A stretch of 64,000 nt of DNA from Sphaerisporangium krabiense (GCF_014200435.1 NZ_JACHBR010000002.1:982501-1046500), one strand, 5' to 3'. Shown: positions 23,401 through 31,566, numbered from the stretch's first letter. Translations and numbers: made by a program. The notes: generated by a model from the sequence alone, not told the origin.

Positions 23401-24210
23401 ATGTCCGTGCCGCCCGGCCCGTCCGACCGTCCCGTCCCGTCCGCGCTGCCGTTACGGTCGGGGAGGTCCGCCTGGTCCACCTGGTTCCGGTGCACCAAGA
23501 CCCGTCCGTTCGCGAGGCTCAGGCTGTTCTGCTTCCCGTACGCGGGCGGGTCCGCCGCCATCTACCACGACTGGCACCAGGGGCTTCCCCCGGCCGTCGA
23601 GGTGCGCGCCGTGCAGTACCCCGGCAGGGCCGACCGCATGTCCGAGCCGCTGGTCGGCGACGCCGGGCGGATGGCGGAGCTGATCACCGAGGCGATGGGC
23701 CCGCTGCTCGACCGCCCGGCCGCGCTGTTCGGCCACAGCATGGGCGCCCTGCTCGCCTACGAGGTCACCCGCGCGCTGCGCGACCTCGGCACCCCGCCCG
23801 TGCACCTGTTCGTCTCCGGCAGGAGGGCGCCGCACCTGCCGTCGCGGGAGGTGCCGGTGGCGGACGCCGACGACGCGACCTTCATGAGCCAGCTGAGCGC
23901 CCTCGGCGGCACCGACGCCGACATGCTCGCCGACCCGCAGATCCGCGAGCTGACCTTCCCCTATCTGCGCAACGACTTCCGGCTGGTGGAGACCTACGTG
24001 CACCAGGACGGGGTGCCGCTGGACGTCCCGGTCACCGCGCTCGCGGGCGACGCCGACGCCACCGCCACCCCGGACGAGGCCGCCCGCTGGAGCGAGACGA
24101 CGACCGGTGCCTTCACGGCGCGGGTGCTGCCCGGCGACCACTTCTACCTCGTCCCCCGGCAGGACGAGGTGCTCGCCGAGATCACCGCGGCGCTGGACCC
24201 GTACCTGTAG
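23401..24210 (+). CDS. Type II thioesterase, orphan
   Basis: This 269-residue alpha/beta hydrolase is of the GrsT/RifR type. After a Pro/Ser-rich start it reads RLRLFCFPYAGGSAAIYHDW and VRAVQYPGRADRM. The nucleophile elbow FGHSMGALLAYE has Ser at about residue 113, followed by LFVSGRRAPHL, then the acid loop ALAGDADATA and the His in LPGDHFYLV near residue 247. Type II thioesterases remove wrong acyl groups from carrier proteins of polyketide and peptide synthases. No PKS, NRPS or carrier gene is in the window, so it either serves a distant cluster or is a relict. ATG at 23401 follows GGGGAG. It converges with the GT39-like gene. Confidence 0.92.
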   Translation: MSVPPGPSDRPVPSALPLRSGRSAWSTWFRCTKTRPFARLRLFCFPYAGGSAAIYHDWHQGLPPAVEVRAVQYPGRADRMSEPLVGDAGRMAELITEAMGPLLDRPAALFGHSMGALLAYEVTRALRDLGTPPVHLFVSGRRAPHLPSREVPVADADDATFMSQLSALGGTDADMLADPQIRELTFPYLRNDFRLVETYVHQDGVPLDVPVTALAGDADATATPDEAARWSETTTGAFTARVLPGDHFYLVPRQDEVLAEITAALDPYL

Positions 24211-24294
24211 CCCGTCCCGGCGAGGCGGGCGCCCGCGAGGAACCGGTACCTGGTGTGGCGGCCCGCCGCGGCCGGTGGCCCGGCACGCGGTGGG

Positions 24295-25776
24295 TCAGCG
24301 GGGCTCGCGTTCGAGGAACAGCACGGTCACGCCGCGCAGCGACCACAGCCGCCGCACCGCGTACCTCTTCTCCAGCAGGTAGTTCACCTTCGGCAGGGCC
24401 ACCTCTCCCACACCGAACCGTGAGGGGGCCGTGGTGCCGGGCCGCACCGCGCGGTCGGTCTCCTCGCGCACGAGCCAGACACGGTCCCCGATGTCGGTGC
24501 GCGGGTTCAGCTCCGCGGGCATCCGCCCGTAGTGGGCCAGGCCCTCGCGGACCCACGGCGCGGCGTACGCGATCGTGTCGCCCGGCCGGAGCATCGAGCC
24601 GATGACGGCCGCGGCGTCCCGGTAGGCCACCTGGTGACCGGTCGCGCCGCGGGCGTGGATCTGCTGGGGGAGGGCGAGCGCGGCGGCGACGGCCAGGGCG
24701 GCGACCTGGAGCCAGGGCCGTGCCCGCGCGAGGGCGGCCCCGGCGAGCAGGGCGAAGGCGGGCGCCGAGGCCAGCACGTACCGGGAGTTGTAGACGGGCG
24801 TGCCGAGGTAGGAGACCGCCACCAGCACGACGACGGGCAGCACGCCCCAGACCACGGCCCCCGCCACGAACGCGCGCTCGCGCGGCTCGCGCCGGGCCAG
24901 GTACACCGCGCCGGCGAGGCCGCCCAGTGCCAGGAGCCAGCCGAGCACCACGGCGGGCAGGTCGCCGGGCTCCGGCTCGGGCAGCCACGCGGTGACCGTG
25001 CTGCGCACGAGCACCAGGTTCTGCCAGGCGGGCGTGCCGAGCCAGTCGACCTGTCCCACCTGCCCCGCCGACAGCGCGGCGAGCGCGACCGCGGGCGGCG
25101 CGCCGAGGGCGAGCCACGGCAGGCACCGCCGGGTGATGACGAGATGCGCGGGCAGCACGAGCACGGCGAACAGGTGCGTGCAGGGCAGCAGCGCGACGGC
25201 CAGGACGTACCGGCCCCAGCGGCCGGTCTCGGTGGCGCGGCGCAGTGCCCAGAAGGAGAAGACCGCGGCGGCGACGGCCATCGCGTAGGGCCGCGCCTCC
25301 TGGCCGAACCGGGCCATCGACGGCAGGAGCAGCAGCGCCGCCCCGGCCGGTACCCCGGCCCGCGCGCCCGCCAGGCGGCGGCCGAGGTCGGTGAGCAGCC
25401 CGGTCGCGGCGGCGACGGCGAGCGCGGAGGGCAGCCGGACCCACCAGTCGGCCGTGCCGAGCCGCGTCCACGCGTACATGAGCAGGTAGTACGGCAGGAA
25501 GACCGCGTCGCGCTGGCGCAGCGTCTCCCACAGCGTGTCCAGGGACGTCACCGCGCCGAGGGTGGCGAGCTCGTCGGCCCACATCGACGGCGCCCAGGAC
25601 CACGCCACCGTGACCGTGAACGCGACCGCGGTCATGACGGCCACGGTGGGGTGGAGGCGTGCGCCGCGTGGCCGGGACGCGTGCGCGCCGCGCTCCCGCG
25701 CGGCCGCCGTCCGCTCGCCGCCCGCCACGCCGGGTGCCGATATTTCCATGGACGCACATATTGGCCGAGACATCAT
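24295..25776 (-). CDS. GT39-like polyprenol-phosphate glycosyltransferase, membrane protein
   Basis: The 493-residue product has about ten hydrophobic helices. A GT-C-type acidic pair lies in the first external loop (SMWADELATLG, about residues 65-73), followed by LPYYLLMYAWTRLGTADWWVRLPSALA, a pattern of dolichyl-phosphate-mannose-type mannosyltransferases. The short soluble C-terminal part (TDIGDRVWLVREE onward) is typical. It probably transfers a sugar from a lipid carrier outside the membrane. The start is uncertain: ATGs at 25776, 25773 and 25749 are in frame and none has a good ribosome binding site. It is a single gene with no sugar-nucleotide enzymes beside it. Confidence 0.85.
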   Translation of the reverse strand: MMSRPICASMEISAPGVAGGERTAAARERGAHASRPRGARLHPTVAVMTAVAFTVTVAWSWAPSMWADELATLGAVTSLDTLWETLRQRDAVFLPYYLLMYAWTRLGTADWWVRLPSALAVAAATGLLTDLGRRLAGARAGVPAGAALLLLPSMARFGQEARPYAMAVAAAVFSFWALRRATETGRWGRYVLAVALLPCTHLFAVLVLPAHLVITRRCLPWLALGAPPAVALAALSAGQVGQVDWLGTPAWQNLVLVRSTVTAWLPEPEPGDLPAVVLGWLLALGGLAGAVYLARREPRERAFVAGAVVWGVLPVVVLVAVSYLGTPVYNSRYVLASAPAFALLAGAALARARPWLQVAALAVAAALALPQQIHARGATGHQVAYRDAAAVIGSMLRPGDTIAYAAPWVREGLAHYGRMPAELNPRTDIGDRVWLVREETDRAVRPGTTAPSRFGVGEVALPKVNYLLEKRYAVRRLWSLRGVTVLFLEREPR

Positions 25777-26188
25777 GCGGTGCCAAACGAACGGCTTTCG
25801 GTACGGAGGTCGCGACGGCCCACGGCCGGTGGCCGCCGGCGGCCCGCCCGGCGTGCCCCGCGGGCGCCGCGTGCTCCGTACGCCGATCTCCGGAATTGTC
25901 GGTTTTATGGGTATAAGTGCATTTGTCGCGGTCCGACGGAGGCTTTCCCAGCTGATATCGCCACCCCTGGAAAGCCCACGGAAAGCCTATTCGGCGGAGG
26001 ATCTCGGGTGATTCGGAGGTATAGGTCTGAATGAACGCATGATTCGGTCATCCGCCGGTGAAACATGAGCAGGTGTATGCCTGTCGTGTCCCCCGATGCG
26101 ACGGTTCCGGCGGGGGTGCGATCGGCGTAGACTGCTCCACCACGATGATCCCGGGGCGCCGTCGTGGCGCCGGACGAGGACGGTGGCG
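25777..26188. other. A/T-richer intergenic region
   Basis: These 412 bases contain no convincing gene. GC content falls noticeably after about 25880, for example GGTTTTATGGGTATAAGTGC, which suggests promoter DNA for the flanking genes. A possible 34-codon frame from ATG 25907 has no ribosome binding site and is not called. Confidence 0.4.
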
Positions 26189-26458
26189 ATGCTGGTCGAG
26201 CTGACGATGCACAGCGCCGGGCTCGGCCCCGCGCCGAATTCGCCGATCGACGGCATTCGCATATTGGCCCTGCTGCCCGAAGAATGGCGTAAAGACCTGC
26301 GGCAGGCCAATGGCGAGATCGTCATCCGCGTCGAAACCGGCGACGACGTCACCAGCACCGAGATCAGCGCCCGGGTGGAACAGGCGCTGACCGACCCCGC
26401 CGTCAGCCACTGGCGCCTGCACGCCTGCGACCCCGTGCCGGGCCCGGACGCCGTGTGA
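26189..26458 (+). CDS. Small hypothetical protein
   Basis: An 89-residue soluble product, MLVELTMHSAGLGPAPNSPIDGIRI then LALLPEEWRKDLRQANGEIVIRVETGDDVTSTEISARVEQALTDPAVSHWRLHACDP. The alternation of strand and helix suggests a compact alpha/beta domain, but I do not recognise a family. ATG at 26189 has GAGGA eight bases before; a GTG two codons upstream is less well placed. The gene stands alone, converging with the GyrI-like gene. Confidence 0.6.
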   Translation: MLVELTMHSAGLGPAPNSPIDGIRILALLPEEWRKDLRQANGEIVIRVETGDDVTSTEISARVEQALTDPAVSHWRLHACDPVPGPDAV

Positions 26459-26510
26459 GCGCCCCGCCGGGCCCGGCGGGCGTGTGCCACCCGCCGGGCG
26501 CGCGCGGGAC

Positions 26511-27011
26511 TCAGGCGTCGCCGGCGAGCCGGTAGGCGATCTCGATCGACCACTTGTCCATGTCGGGCTGCACGGCCGGGTCGCTCAGGTAGAACTCGAA
26601 CCGCCCGCCCCACACCTCGTGGCCGTCCTCGTGCCGGTTGTCCCACCGCAGCCCCTGGGCCGGGCCCCACTTCTCCAGGGCGGTGAGCGACTCCAGCAGG
26701 CGGTCCGGGTGCCCGGCGTGGAGCAGCGTGGCGTACCTGCCGCCGGGGATCACTCCGGCGATCACCCGGCCGTCCCCGGTCACCGGGGCGCCGACCGGCA
26801 CGCCGACCTCCAGGCTGATGTCCCCCCGCGGGTCCACCGTCCAGTACCGGTAGAACAGCGGGCCCGCGGGCGGGACGCCCCGGTCCCGCAGCCACGTGTA
26901 GACCTCGGGCACCAGCGCGTTCACCCGGTCCCACTCCCGCAGCGGCGCGGTGATCGGGATGGCGGCGTACGGCCGCTCCTCCCGGGTCTCGACCGTCGGT
27001 TCGTTGGTCAT
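26511..27011 (-). CDS. GyrI-like / effector-binding domain protein
   Basis: The 166-residue product resembles the stand-alone effector-binding (GyrI/SOUL-like) domains: an opening strand TREERPYAAIPITAPLREWDRVNALVPEVYTWL, then PPAGPLFYRYWTV and LEVGVPVGAPVTGDGRVIAGVIPGGRYATLLHAGHPDRL. No DNA-binding domain is present. Such proteins bind small hydrophobic or planar molecules and can act as sequestering or hydrolysing proteins. The stop of the ECF gene upstream lies 56 bp beyond the start... that is, the ECF sigma gene (27067-28092) precedes it on the same strand, so the two may share a transcript. Confidence 0.75.
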   Translation of the reverse strand: MTNEPTVETREERPYAAIPITAPLREWDRVNALVPEVYTWLRDRGVPPAGPLFYRYWTVDPRGDISLEVGVPVGAPVTGDGRVIAGVIPGGRYATLLHAGHPDRLLESLTALEKWGPAQGLRWDNRHEDGHEVWGGRFEFYLSDPAVQPDMDKWSIEIAYRLAGDA

Positions 27012-27066
27012 GATTCCCCCTTCAGGGTCGTCGTCATACCCCTGATACGAGCCGGAGGGCCGGAAC

Positions 27067-28092
27067 TCATCGCCCGCCAGGCCGGGCGGGCGGCCCGAAC
27101 AGCGGGAAGAGCGCCTCGGCGTCGAGGAACGTCGTCACGCCCGTGATCCGGCCGCCGCGCACGTCCAGGATCAGCAAGCCCCACGGCGCGAGGACCCCCT
27201 CCCGCGGGGTGTACTGCGCGAACGCGGGAGAGCCGTTGGCGGCGACGGGGACCAGCCGCGACCCGTGACAGTGGCCGTCCGCCCCGAGCAGCGCCGCGCG
27301 GATCGCGGACCGGCCGCGCAGCCACCACCCGAACGGCGGCATCTGCATCGTGGCGTCCTCGTGGAGCAGCGCGACCATGCCCTCGACGTCGTGGCGCTCG
27401 AAGGCGTCCGCGTACCGCGCCAGCAGCGCACGCTGCGCCGCGTCCAGGGGCGCGAACGGCTCGCCCGGGTCGGGGTCGCGCTCCTTGAGCGTCGCGCGGG
27501 CCCGTTGCAGGGCGCTGTTGACCGCCGTGACGGTGACGCCGAGCAGCCCGGCGACCTCCGCGGCCGTCCAGCGCAGCACGTCGCGCAGGATCAGCACGGC
27601 CCGCTGGCGGGGCGGCAGGTGCTGGAGCGCGGCGACGAACGCCAGCCGGATCGTCTCGCGCGCGACGGCCAGCTCGGCGGGGTCGCCGGACGGCAGCACC
27701 CGGTCGTCCGGGACCGGCTGGACGAACGCCCGCCAGGGCAGCGGCGGCCCGAGCGGCGTGCCGGGCTCGCAGGCCGGGCCGAGGTCCACGGCCAGGGCGC
27801 GGCGGCGCGCGCCCCGCAGCATGTCGGTGCAGACGTTGGCCGCGATCGCGTGCAGCCACGCCTTCGGCGACGCCCGGCGCTCGTCGTAGCGGTCGAACGC
27901 CTTCCAGGCGCGCACGAGCGTCTCCTGCACGGCGTCCTCGGCCTCGAACGCCGACCCGAGCATGCGGTAGCAGAACCCGGTCAGCGCGGTCCGGTGGCGT
28001 TCCAGCAGCTCGGCCGGGTCGCCGGCCGCCGCGGGGCGGCCGGAGGAAGACTCGTGAAGATTTTCCGCCGCCGCGTGTCGAGGAACCGTCAT
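27067..28092 (-). CDS. ECF sigma factor with C-terminal SnoaL-like domain (SigG/SigX5-like)
   Basis: The 341-residue product has sigma region 2 (ELLERHRTALTGFCYRMLGSAFEAEDAVQETLVRAWKAFDRYDERRASPKAWLHAIAANVCTDML) and region 4 (FVAALQHLPPRQRAVLILRDVLRWTAAEVAGLLGVTVTAVNSALQRARATL). An NTF2/SnoaL-like domain occupies residues 215-335. No anti-sigma gene adjoins, and the fused C-terminal domain is thought to control such sigmas directly. ATG at 28092 has GGAG close upstream. It diverges from a YCII/DGPF-type gene across 63 bp, a common genomic pairing for ECF factors of this kind. The GyrI-like gene follows on the same strand. Confidence 0.92.
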   Translation of the reverse strand: MTVPRHAAAENLHESSSGRPAAAGDPAELLERHRTALTGFCYRMLGSAFEAEDAVQETLVRAWKAFDRYDERRASPKAWLHAIAANVCTDMLRGARRRALAVDLGPACEPGTPLGPPLPWRAFVQPVPDDRVLPSGDPAELAVARETIRLAFVAALQHLPPRQRAVLILRDVLRWTAAEVAGLLGVTVTAVNSALQRARATLKERDPDPGEPFAPLDAAQRALLARYADAFERHDVEGMVALLHEDATMQMPPFGWWLRGRSAIRAALLGADGHCHGSRLVPVAANGSPAFAQYTPREGVLAPWGLLILDVRGGRITGVTTFLDAEALFPLFGPPARPGGR

Positions 28093-28155
28093 GCGCTCCG
28101 ACCCATGTGTGTGACGCGCCCGCCGCGGGCGCGCGAGACCGTGAGGAGCACCGGG

Positions 28156-28518
28156 ATGAAGTACATGCTGCAGATCTACATGAACCCCGCCGTCTGGGAG
28201 TCGGTGTCCGAGGACCAGCGTAACGAGGTCTTCGCGGGTCACGGGCGGTTCATCAAGCTCATCACCGAGTCGGGGGAGATGGTCGGCACCGAGGCGCTGG
28301 CCGATCCCTCGGCGGGCGTCACCGTCCGGGTGCGCGGCGGGGTGGTCACGCCGACGGACGGGCCCTACGCCGAGGCCAAGGAGTTCTTCTGCGGCTACTA
28401 CGTGGTCGACTGCGAGAGCAGGGAGCGCGCGGTCGAGCTGGCCGCGCTCATCCCCGACGCGGCGCTCACCGGCATCGAGGTCCGGCCGTTCCTGGACACC
28501 AGCGGAGCCGACGTCTGA
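28156..28518 (+). CDS. YCII-related (DGPF-type) protein
   Basis: The 120-residue alpha/beta protein starts MKYMLQIYMNPAVWESVSEDQ and contains the family signature VTPTDGPYAEAKEFFCGYYVVDCESRERAVELAALIPDA. YCII proteins have a dimeric ferredoxin-like fold with a possible Asp/His active site; the activity is unsettled. It diverges from the ECF sigma gene, and such pairs are repeatedly found together, so it is probably a target of that sigma. GAGGAG precedes the ATG. A perfect terminator follows at 28525-28550. Confidence 0.9.
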   Translation: MKYMLQIYMNPAVWESVSEDQRNEVFAGHGRFIKLITESGEMVGTEALADPSAGVTVRVRGGVVTPTDGPYAEAKEFFCGYYVVDCESRERAVELAALIPDAALTGIEVRPFLDTSGADV

Positions 28519-28524
28519 CCGGCG

Positions 28525-28550
28525 GGGGAGCGCCCACACGGGCGCTCCCC
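28525..28550. terminator. Bidirectional terminator between the YCII and phosphodiesterase genes
   Basis: GGGGAGCGCCC (28525-28535) and GGGCGCTCCCC (28540-28550) form a perfect 11-bp stem with an ACAC loop, between stops at 28518 and 28560 of convergent genes. Confidence 0.8.
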
Positions 28551-28559
28551 GGCCGACCG

Positions 28560-29426
28560 CTACTTGGGCAGCGCCCCGGCCAGCGTGGCCGGCTTGTCGG
28601 TGAGGATGCCGTCCACCCGGTAGGCGGCCAGGCGGCGGGCGACCGCGGGGTCGTCCACCGTCCAGGTGAAGACCCGCATGCCGAGCCGGTGCACCCGCCG
28701 GACGTACCCGGCGGTGAGGTCCTGGTACGGCGGGTTGATCTGCCGGGCGAACGCGGCCAGGCCGGCCAGCCGCCCGGCCGGGGGCGTGCCGAGCAGGCCG
28801 ACGGGGACCTCGGGCATGAGCCGGTGGAACCGCCGCATCGAGCCCCAGTCGAAGGACTGCACGACCAGACGTCCCGGGCGGAGCCAGGCGGGGTGACGCC
28901 GCAGCTCGCGCTCGACACGGGCCTCGATGCCCGGGTACAGGCCGGGCGCCTTGACCTCCAGCAGCAGGCCGAGCCCGCTCGCCTCCATCGCGCGCAGCGC
29001 CTCGCCGAGGGTCGGCACGCGCTCGCCACGGTACCGGGCGGAGAACCACGCGCCCGCGTCGAGCCTGCGGATCTCGTCGAGCGTGAGGTCGCGGACCCGC
29101 CACGGCGACCGGCCGGGGAAGACCCGCTCGGCGTCGGTGGTGCGGCCGAGCGTCGTGTCGTGCACGAGGACCAGCCGGTGGTCCTTGGTCTCCTGCACGT
29201 CGGTCTCGAACATGTCGGCGCCCTGCCGGCCCGCGAGCCGGAAGGCCGCGACCGTGTTCTCCGGCGCGTGGGCCGACGCCCCGCGGTGCGCCACGTTGAC
29301 GATCTTCGCCGGCGCCGCCGCGGCCGTGTCGGGCGGTCCGTCCAGCGCGTGCGCGGGCGGGATCAGGAGGGCGAGGGTGGTCGTGAGGATCGTGGTCGCG
29401 AGGATGAGGCCCGGTCGTCGGAACAT
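28560..29426 (-). CDS. Secreted glycerophosphodiester phosphodiesterase
   Basis: The 288-residue product begins MFRRPGLILATTILTTTLALLIPPAHA, a signal peptide. The GDPD catalytic motifs follow: VNVAHRGASAHAPENTVAAF with the first His-Arg and Glu, then MFETDVQETKDHRLVLVHDTTLGRTTD with metal-binding Glu/Asp and the second His. A late Glu lies in GLLLEVKAPG, and FTWTVDDP near the end completes the barrel. It cleaves glycerophosphodiesters outside the cell to glycerol-3-phosphate plus alcohol, a phosphate and glycerol scavenging step. ATG at 29426 follows GAGGAG; an upstream in-frame start at 29486 lacks one. It stands alone. Confidence 0.93.
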   Translation of the reverse strand: MFRRPGLILATTILTTTLALLIPPAHALDGPPDTAAAAPAKIVNVAHRGASAHAPENTVAAFRLAGRQGADMFETDVQETKDHRLVLVHDTTLGRTTDAERVFPGRSPWRVRDLTLDEIRRLDAGAWFSARYRGERVPTLGEALRAMEASGLGLLLEVKAPGLYPGIEARVERELRRHPAWLRPGRLVVQSFDWGSMRRFHRLMPEVPVGLLGTPPAGRLAGLAAFARQINPPYQDLTAGYVRRVHRLGMRVFTWTVDDPAVARRLAAYRVDGILTDKPATLAGALPK

Positions 29427-29557
29427 GCGTCTCCTCAGGCTCGGCGTTGCCCCTGCATTCTGAACCTGACCGCTGAGCACGACCACGAGTTGATGGTTGG
29501 GTAACCCTTAGGTGCCTGCTAAATGAGTATTTGTCCGTAGCCGTTCCGGCCGGTGGC

Positions 29558-29700
29558 TCATTGAGCGGACGCGGTGCCGGTCTCGGTGCTGGTCAAGGGG
29601 CCGGCCGCCGGGCCGGCCTCCGACAGGGCCGGCCGGGTGAGCGGGAGCTCGCCGACGCGCCCCTTGACGACGTGGACGTGCCCGCCGCCGCCCGGGGTCC
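29558..29700 (-). pseudogene. Possible gene remnant, 3' end only
   Basis: On the reverse strand an open frame ends in HVHVVKGRVGELPLTRPALS followed by about 20 more residues to a stop at 29558. Nearly all codons end in G or C, as in true genes here. No in-frame ATG or GTG with a ribosome binding site precedes it, and upstream the frame becomes Arg/Gly-rich. It may be the tail of a decayed gene, or chance in GC-rich DNA. The rest of the 29427-29797 gap holds nothing else I recognise. Confidence 0.25.
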
Positions 29701-29797
29701 GCCGCCGCCCGGCGCAAGTGCGCAATCCCGCGCGTATACAAGCCCGTGCCGCCGATAGGACGATTGCCGCAGTTCTTGGTGGTGAAGGGAGCGAGCT

Positions 29798-30397
29798 ATG
29801 AAATTGACGTTGACGACCTTCCTCTCGCTGGACGGGGTGCTGCAGGCCCCGGGACAGCCCGACGAGGACCGTGAGGGCGGGTTCGAGCACGGCGGCTGGC
29901 TGATCCCGCACGCCGACGAGGACATGGGCACGTTCGTCGGCGAGTGGTTCGAGGACGCCGACGCGTTCCTGTTCGGCCGCAAGACGTATGAGATCTTCGC
30001 GGCGCACTGGCCGAACGTCGTGGACGACGACGACCCGACGCCCACGCGGCTGAACAAGTGCCCGAAGTACGTCGTCTCACGGACGCTGGACACCCCGGAC
30101 TGGGCCGGGACGACCGTCATCAAGGACGACGTCGTGGCCGAGGTCCGGCGGCTGAAGAGCGAGCCCGGCAACGAGCTGCAGGTGCACGGCAGCGGCGAAC
30201 TGGCCCGCACGCTGATCGAGCACGGCCTCGTCGACGAGTACCGCCTGTGGTTCTTCCCGGTCTTCCTCGGCTCGGGCAAGCGGCTGTTCGAGGGCGCGAA
30301 GGTTCCGGCCACGCTCCAGCTGGTCGACAGCAAGAAGACCAGCACCGGGGCCGTCATCCACATCTACCGCCCGGCGCCCGAGACCCCGGAGTCCTGA
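29798..30397 (+). CDS. Dihydrofolate-reductase-like (RibD C-terminal) protein
   Basis: The 199-residue product has the RibD_C/DHFR-like fold: MKLTLTTFLSLDGVLQAPGQPDED, a DADAFLFGRKTYEIFAAHWP segment binding NADPH, KYVVSRTLDTPDWAGTTVI, the LQVHGSGELARTLIEHGLVDEYRLWFFPVFLGSGKRLF signature, and a short C-terminal strand. Stand-alone members are mostly uncharacterised NADPH-dependent reductases; lack of a deaminase domain excludes complete RibD. AGGGAG precedes the ATG. The gene is monocistronic, with a terminator at 30486-30525. Confidence 0.92.
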   Translation: MKLTLTTFLSLDGVLQAPGQPDEDREGGFEHGGWLIPHADEDMGTFVGEWFEDADAFLFGRKTYEIFAAHWPNVVDDDDPTPTRLNKCPKYVVSRTLDTPDWAGTTVIKDDVVAEVRRLKSEPGNELQVHGSGELARTLIEHGLVDEYRLWFFPVFLGSGKRLFEGAKVPATLQLVDSKKTSTGAVIHIYRPAPETPES

Positions 30398-30485
30398 GCC
30401 GGTCCTCAACCGGGCACGCCGGGGACGCCGTTCCCCGGCGGAGCCCTCCGGCGCCGCGGACGGCACAGGCCGTCCGCCGCGCACG

Positions 30486-30525
30486 GCCCGGCGGCGCCGC
30501 AGGGAACGCCGCGGCGCCGCCGGGC
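30486..30525. terminator. Bidirectional terminator hairpin
   Basis: GCCCGGCGGCGCCGC (30486-30500) pairs perfectly over 15 bp with GCGGCGCCGCCGGGC (30511-30525), with a 10-base loop, between convergent genes ending at 30397 and 30534. Confidence 0.75.
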
Positions 30526-30533
30526 CGCCCGGG

Positions 30534-30746
30534 TCAGCGGCCCTTGCCCTCGGCGGGCCCCAGCCGGTCGCTCTGCCGCTGGAGCTCGTCGATGAGCTTG
30601 GACGCCTCGGCCTTGCTGAGGCCGTCGGGGACGTCCCGGCCCGCCTCCCTGGCCAGCGTGCTCAGGTACGACTCCTGCGGCGCGGTCATCGGCTCATCGC
30701 CGGTGGCCCACTCCTCCGGGTCCTTCTCCACGGGTCCTCGGCTCAT
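30534..30746 (-). CDS. DUF3072 family small protein
   Basis: The 70-residue product contains the DUF3072 core PMTAPQESYLSTLAREAGRDVPDGLSKAEASKLIDELQ, a short helical module also found fused in larger proteins, flanked by charged ends. Function is unknown. GGAAGGGAG precedes the ATG at 30746, and a sigmaB-like promoter GTTA-N14-GGGTAG sits 27-50 bases before it, pointing to general-stress expression. The HxlR-type regulator gene lies upstream on the same strand, 76 bp away. Confidence 0.88.
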   Translation of the reverse strand: MSRGPVEKDPEEWATGDEPMTAPQESYLSTLAREAGRDVPDGLSKAEASKLIDELQRQSDRLGPAEGKGR

Positions 30747-30772
30747 GGCGCTCCCTTCCTCGAACGCCCGTT

Positions 30773-30796
30773 CTACCCCTGCGACCTCGCCGTAAC
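30773..30796 (-). promoter_or_regulatory. SigmaB-like promoter GTTA-N14-GGGTAG
   Basis: On the reverse strand GTTA (30796-30793), 14 bases, then GGGTAG (30778-30773). It faces the DUF3072 gene with a leader of about 20 bases. Same spacing and same -10 as the element at 18524-18547. Confidence 0.55.
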
Positions 30797-30822
30797 CGCC
30801 GCGCGGGGTAAAGGCCGGTCCG

Positions 30823-31473
30823 TCACGGCGCGGGAGCCGGACGCGGGAACAGGGTGAGGAACCGGTCCGCCGTCCCGGCGTCGCCGGTGAGCCTCAGGTC
30901 GCCGGCCGCGATCGCCTCGGCGGGCGGCAGCCGCCGGAAGACCAGGGACCGGAGCGTGGCGACGTCGGTGTCGAGGACGGCGTCGGGCCGGTCGGAGTCA
31001 CCCCGGACGATCTCGATGCGGCCCCCGGCCACCTCGGCGCGGAACCGGTCGTCCCCGAGCGTCAGGCCGATCGTGGCGCGCATGTCCCCGGCCGCGGCGG
31101 CGTCGAAGGTGGTCCGCAGCGCGAGCACCAGCGCGGCCGCGCTCAGCTCCGCCCGGCTCGCCAGCGGGGCGCGGCCTCCCCACCGCGCCAGGGGTACCAG
31201 GACCGCCTCCAGCTCCCGCCCCCGGCCGGTCAGCTCGTACACCCAGGCGTCCAGCGGCGGCCCCAGCCTGCGCCGCCGCACCACCCCCGCGGCCCGCAGC
31301 TCGCGCAGGCGCTGGGACAGCACGTTCTGGCTCGCGCCCGGCAGGCCCGTCCGCAGGTCGGTGAAGCGCCTCGGGCCGGCGAGCAGCTCGCGGACCACCA
31401 GCAGCGCCCACCGCTCGCCGATCACGTCGAGGGCCCGCGCGACGCCGCACGGGTCGTCGTAGCTGCGTGCCAT
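30823..31473 (-). CDS. HxlR-family regulator with C-terminal ligand domain
   Basis: The 216-residue product has an HxlR winged helix at residues 1-100: DPCGVARALDVIGERWALLVVRELLAGPRRFTDLRTGLPGASQNVLSQRLRELRAAGVV, with the usual N-terminal Cys. Residues 115-210 look like an SCP2-type sterol-carrier domain (TTFDAAAAGDMRATIGLTLGDDRFRAEVAGGRIEIVRGDS...ATLRSLVFRRLPPAEAI), which could bind a hydrophobic effector. ATG at 31473 lacks a strong ribosome binding site. It is divergent from an alpha/beta hydrolase gene, with a repeated ATTCGAAC element between them. It probably controls that hydrolase and itself. Confidence 0.9.
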   Translation of the reverse strand: MARSYDDPCGVARALDVIGERWALLVVRELLAGPRRFTDLRTGLPGASQNVLSQRLRELRAAGVVRRRRLGPPLDAWVYELTGRGRELEAVLVPLARWGGRAPLASRAELSAAALVLALRTTFDAAAAGDMRATIGLTLGDDRFRAEVAGGRIEIVRGDSDRPDAVLDTDVATLRSLVFRRLPPAEAIAAGDLRLTGDAGTADRFLTLFPRPAPAP

Positions 31474-31548
31474 GGGCCGAGCATACGTGGCCTTTACCTT
31501 CGTGAATCCTCGCACCTGAGCAGGAGCCGGTGCTAACTTAGGACCTCT

Positions 31549-31566
31549 ATTCGAACGCATTCGAAC
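31549..31566. promoter_or_regulatory. Candidate operator between the HxlR gene and the hydrolase
   Basis: ATTCGAAC occurs at 31549-31556 and 31559-31566, a direct repeat at a 10-bp step; each half holds the palindrome TTCGAA. It lies 23-40 bases before the hydrolase ATG, over its likely transcription start. It resembles but does not fit the SOS box CGAAC-N4-GTTCG. Confidence 0.5.

Noticed and set aside
31549-31566. SOS (LexA) box
   Set aside because: The core would need CGAAC-N4-GTTCG; here the spacing and right arm do not match.
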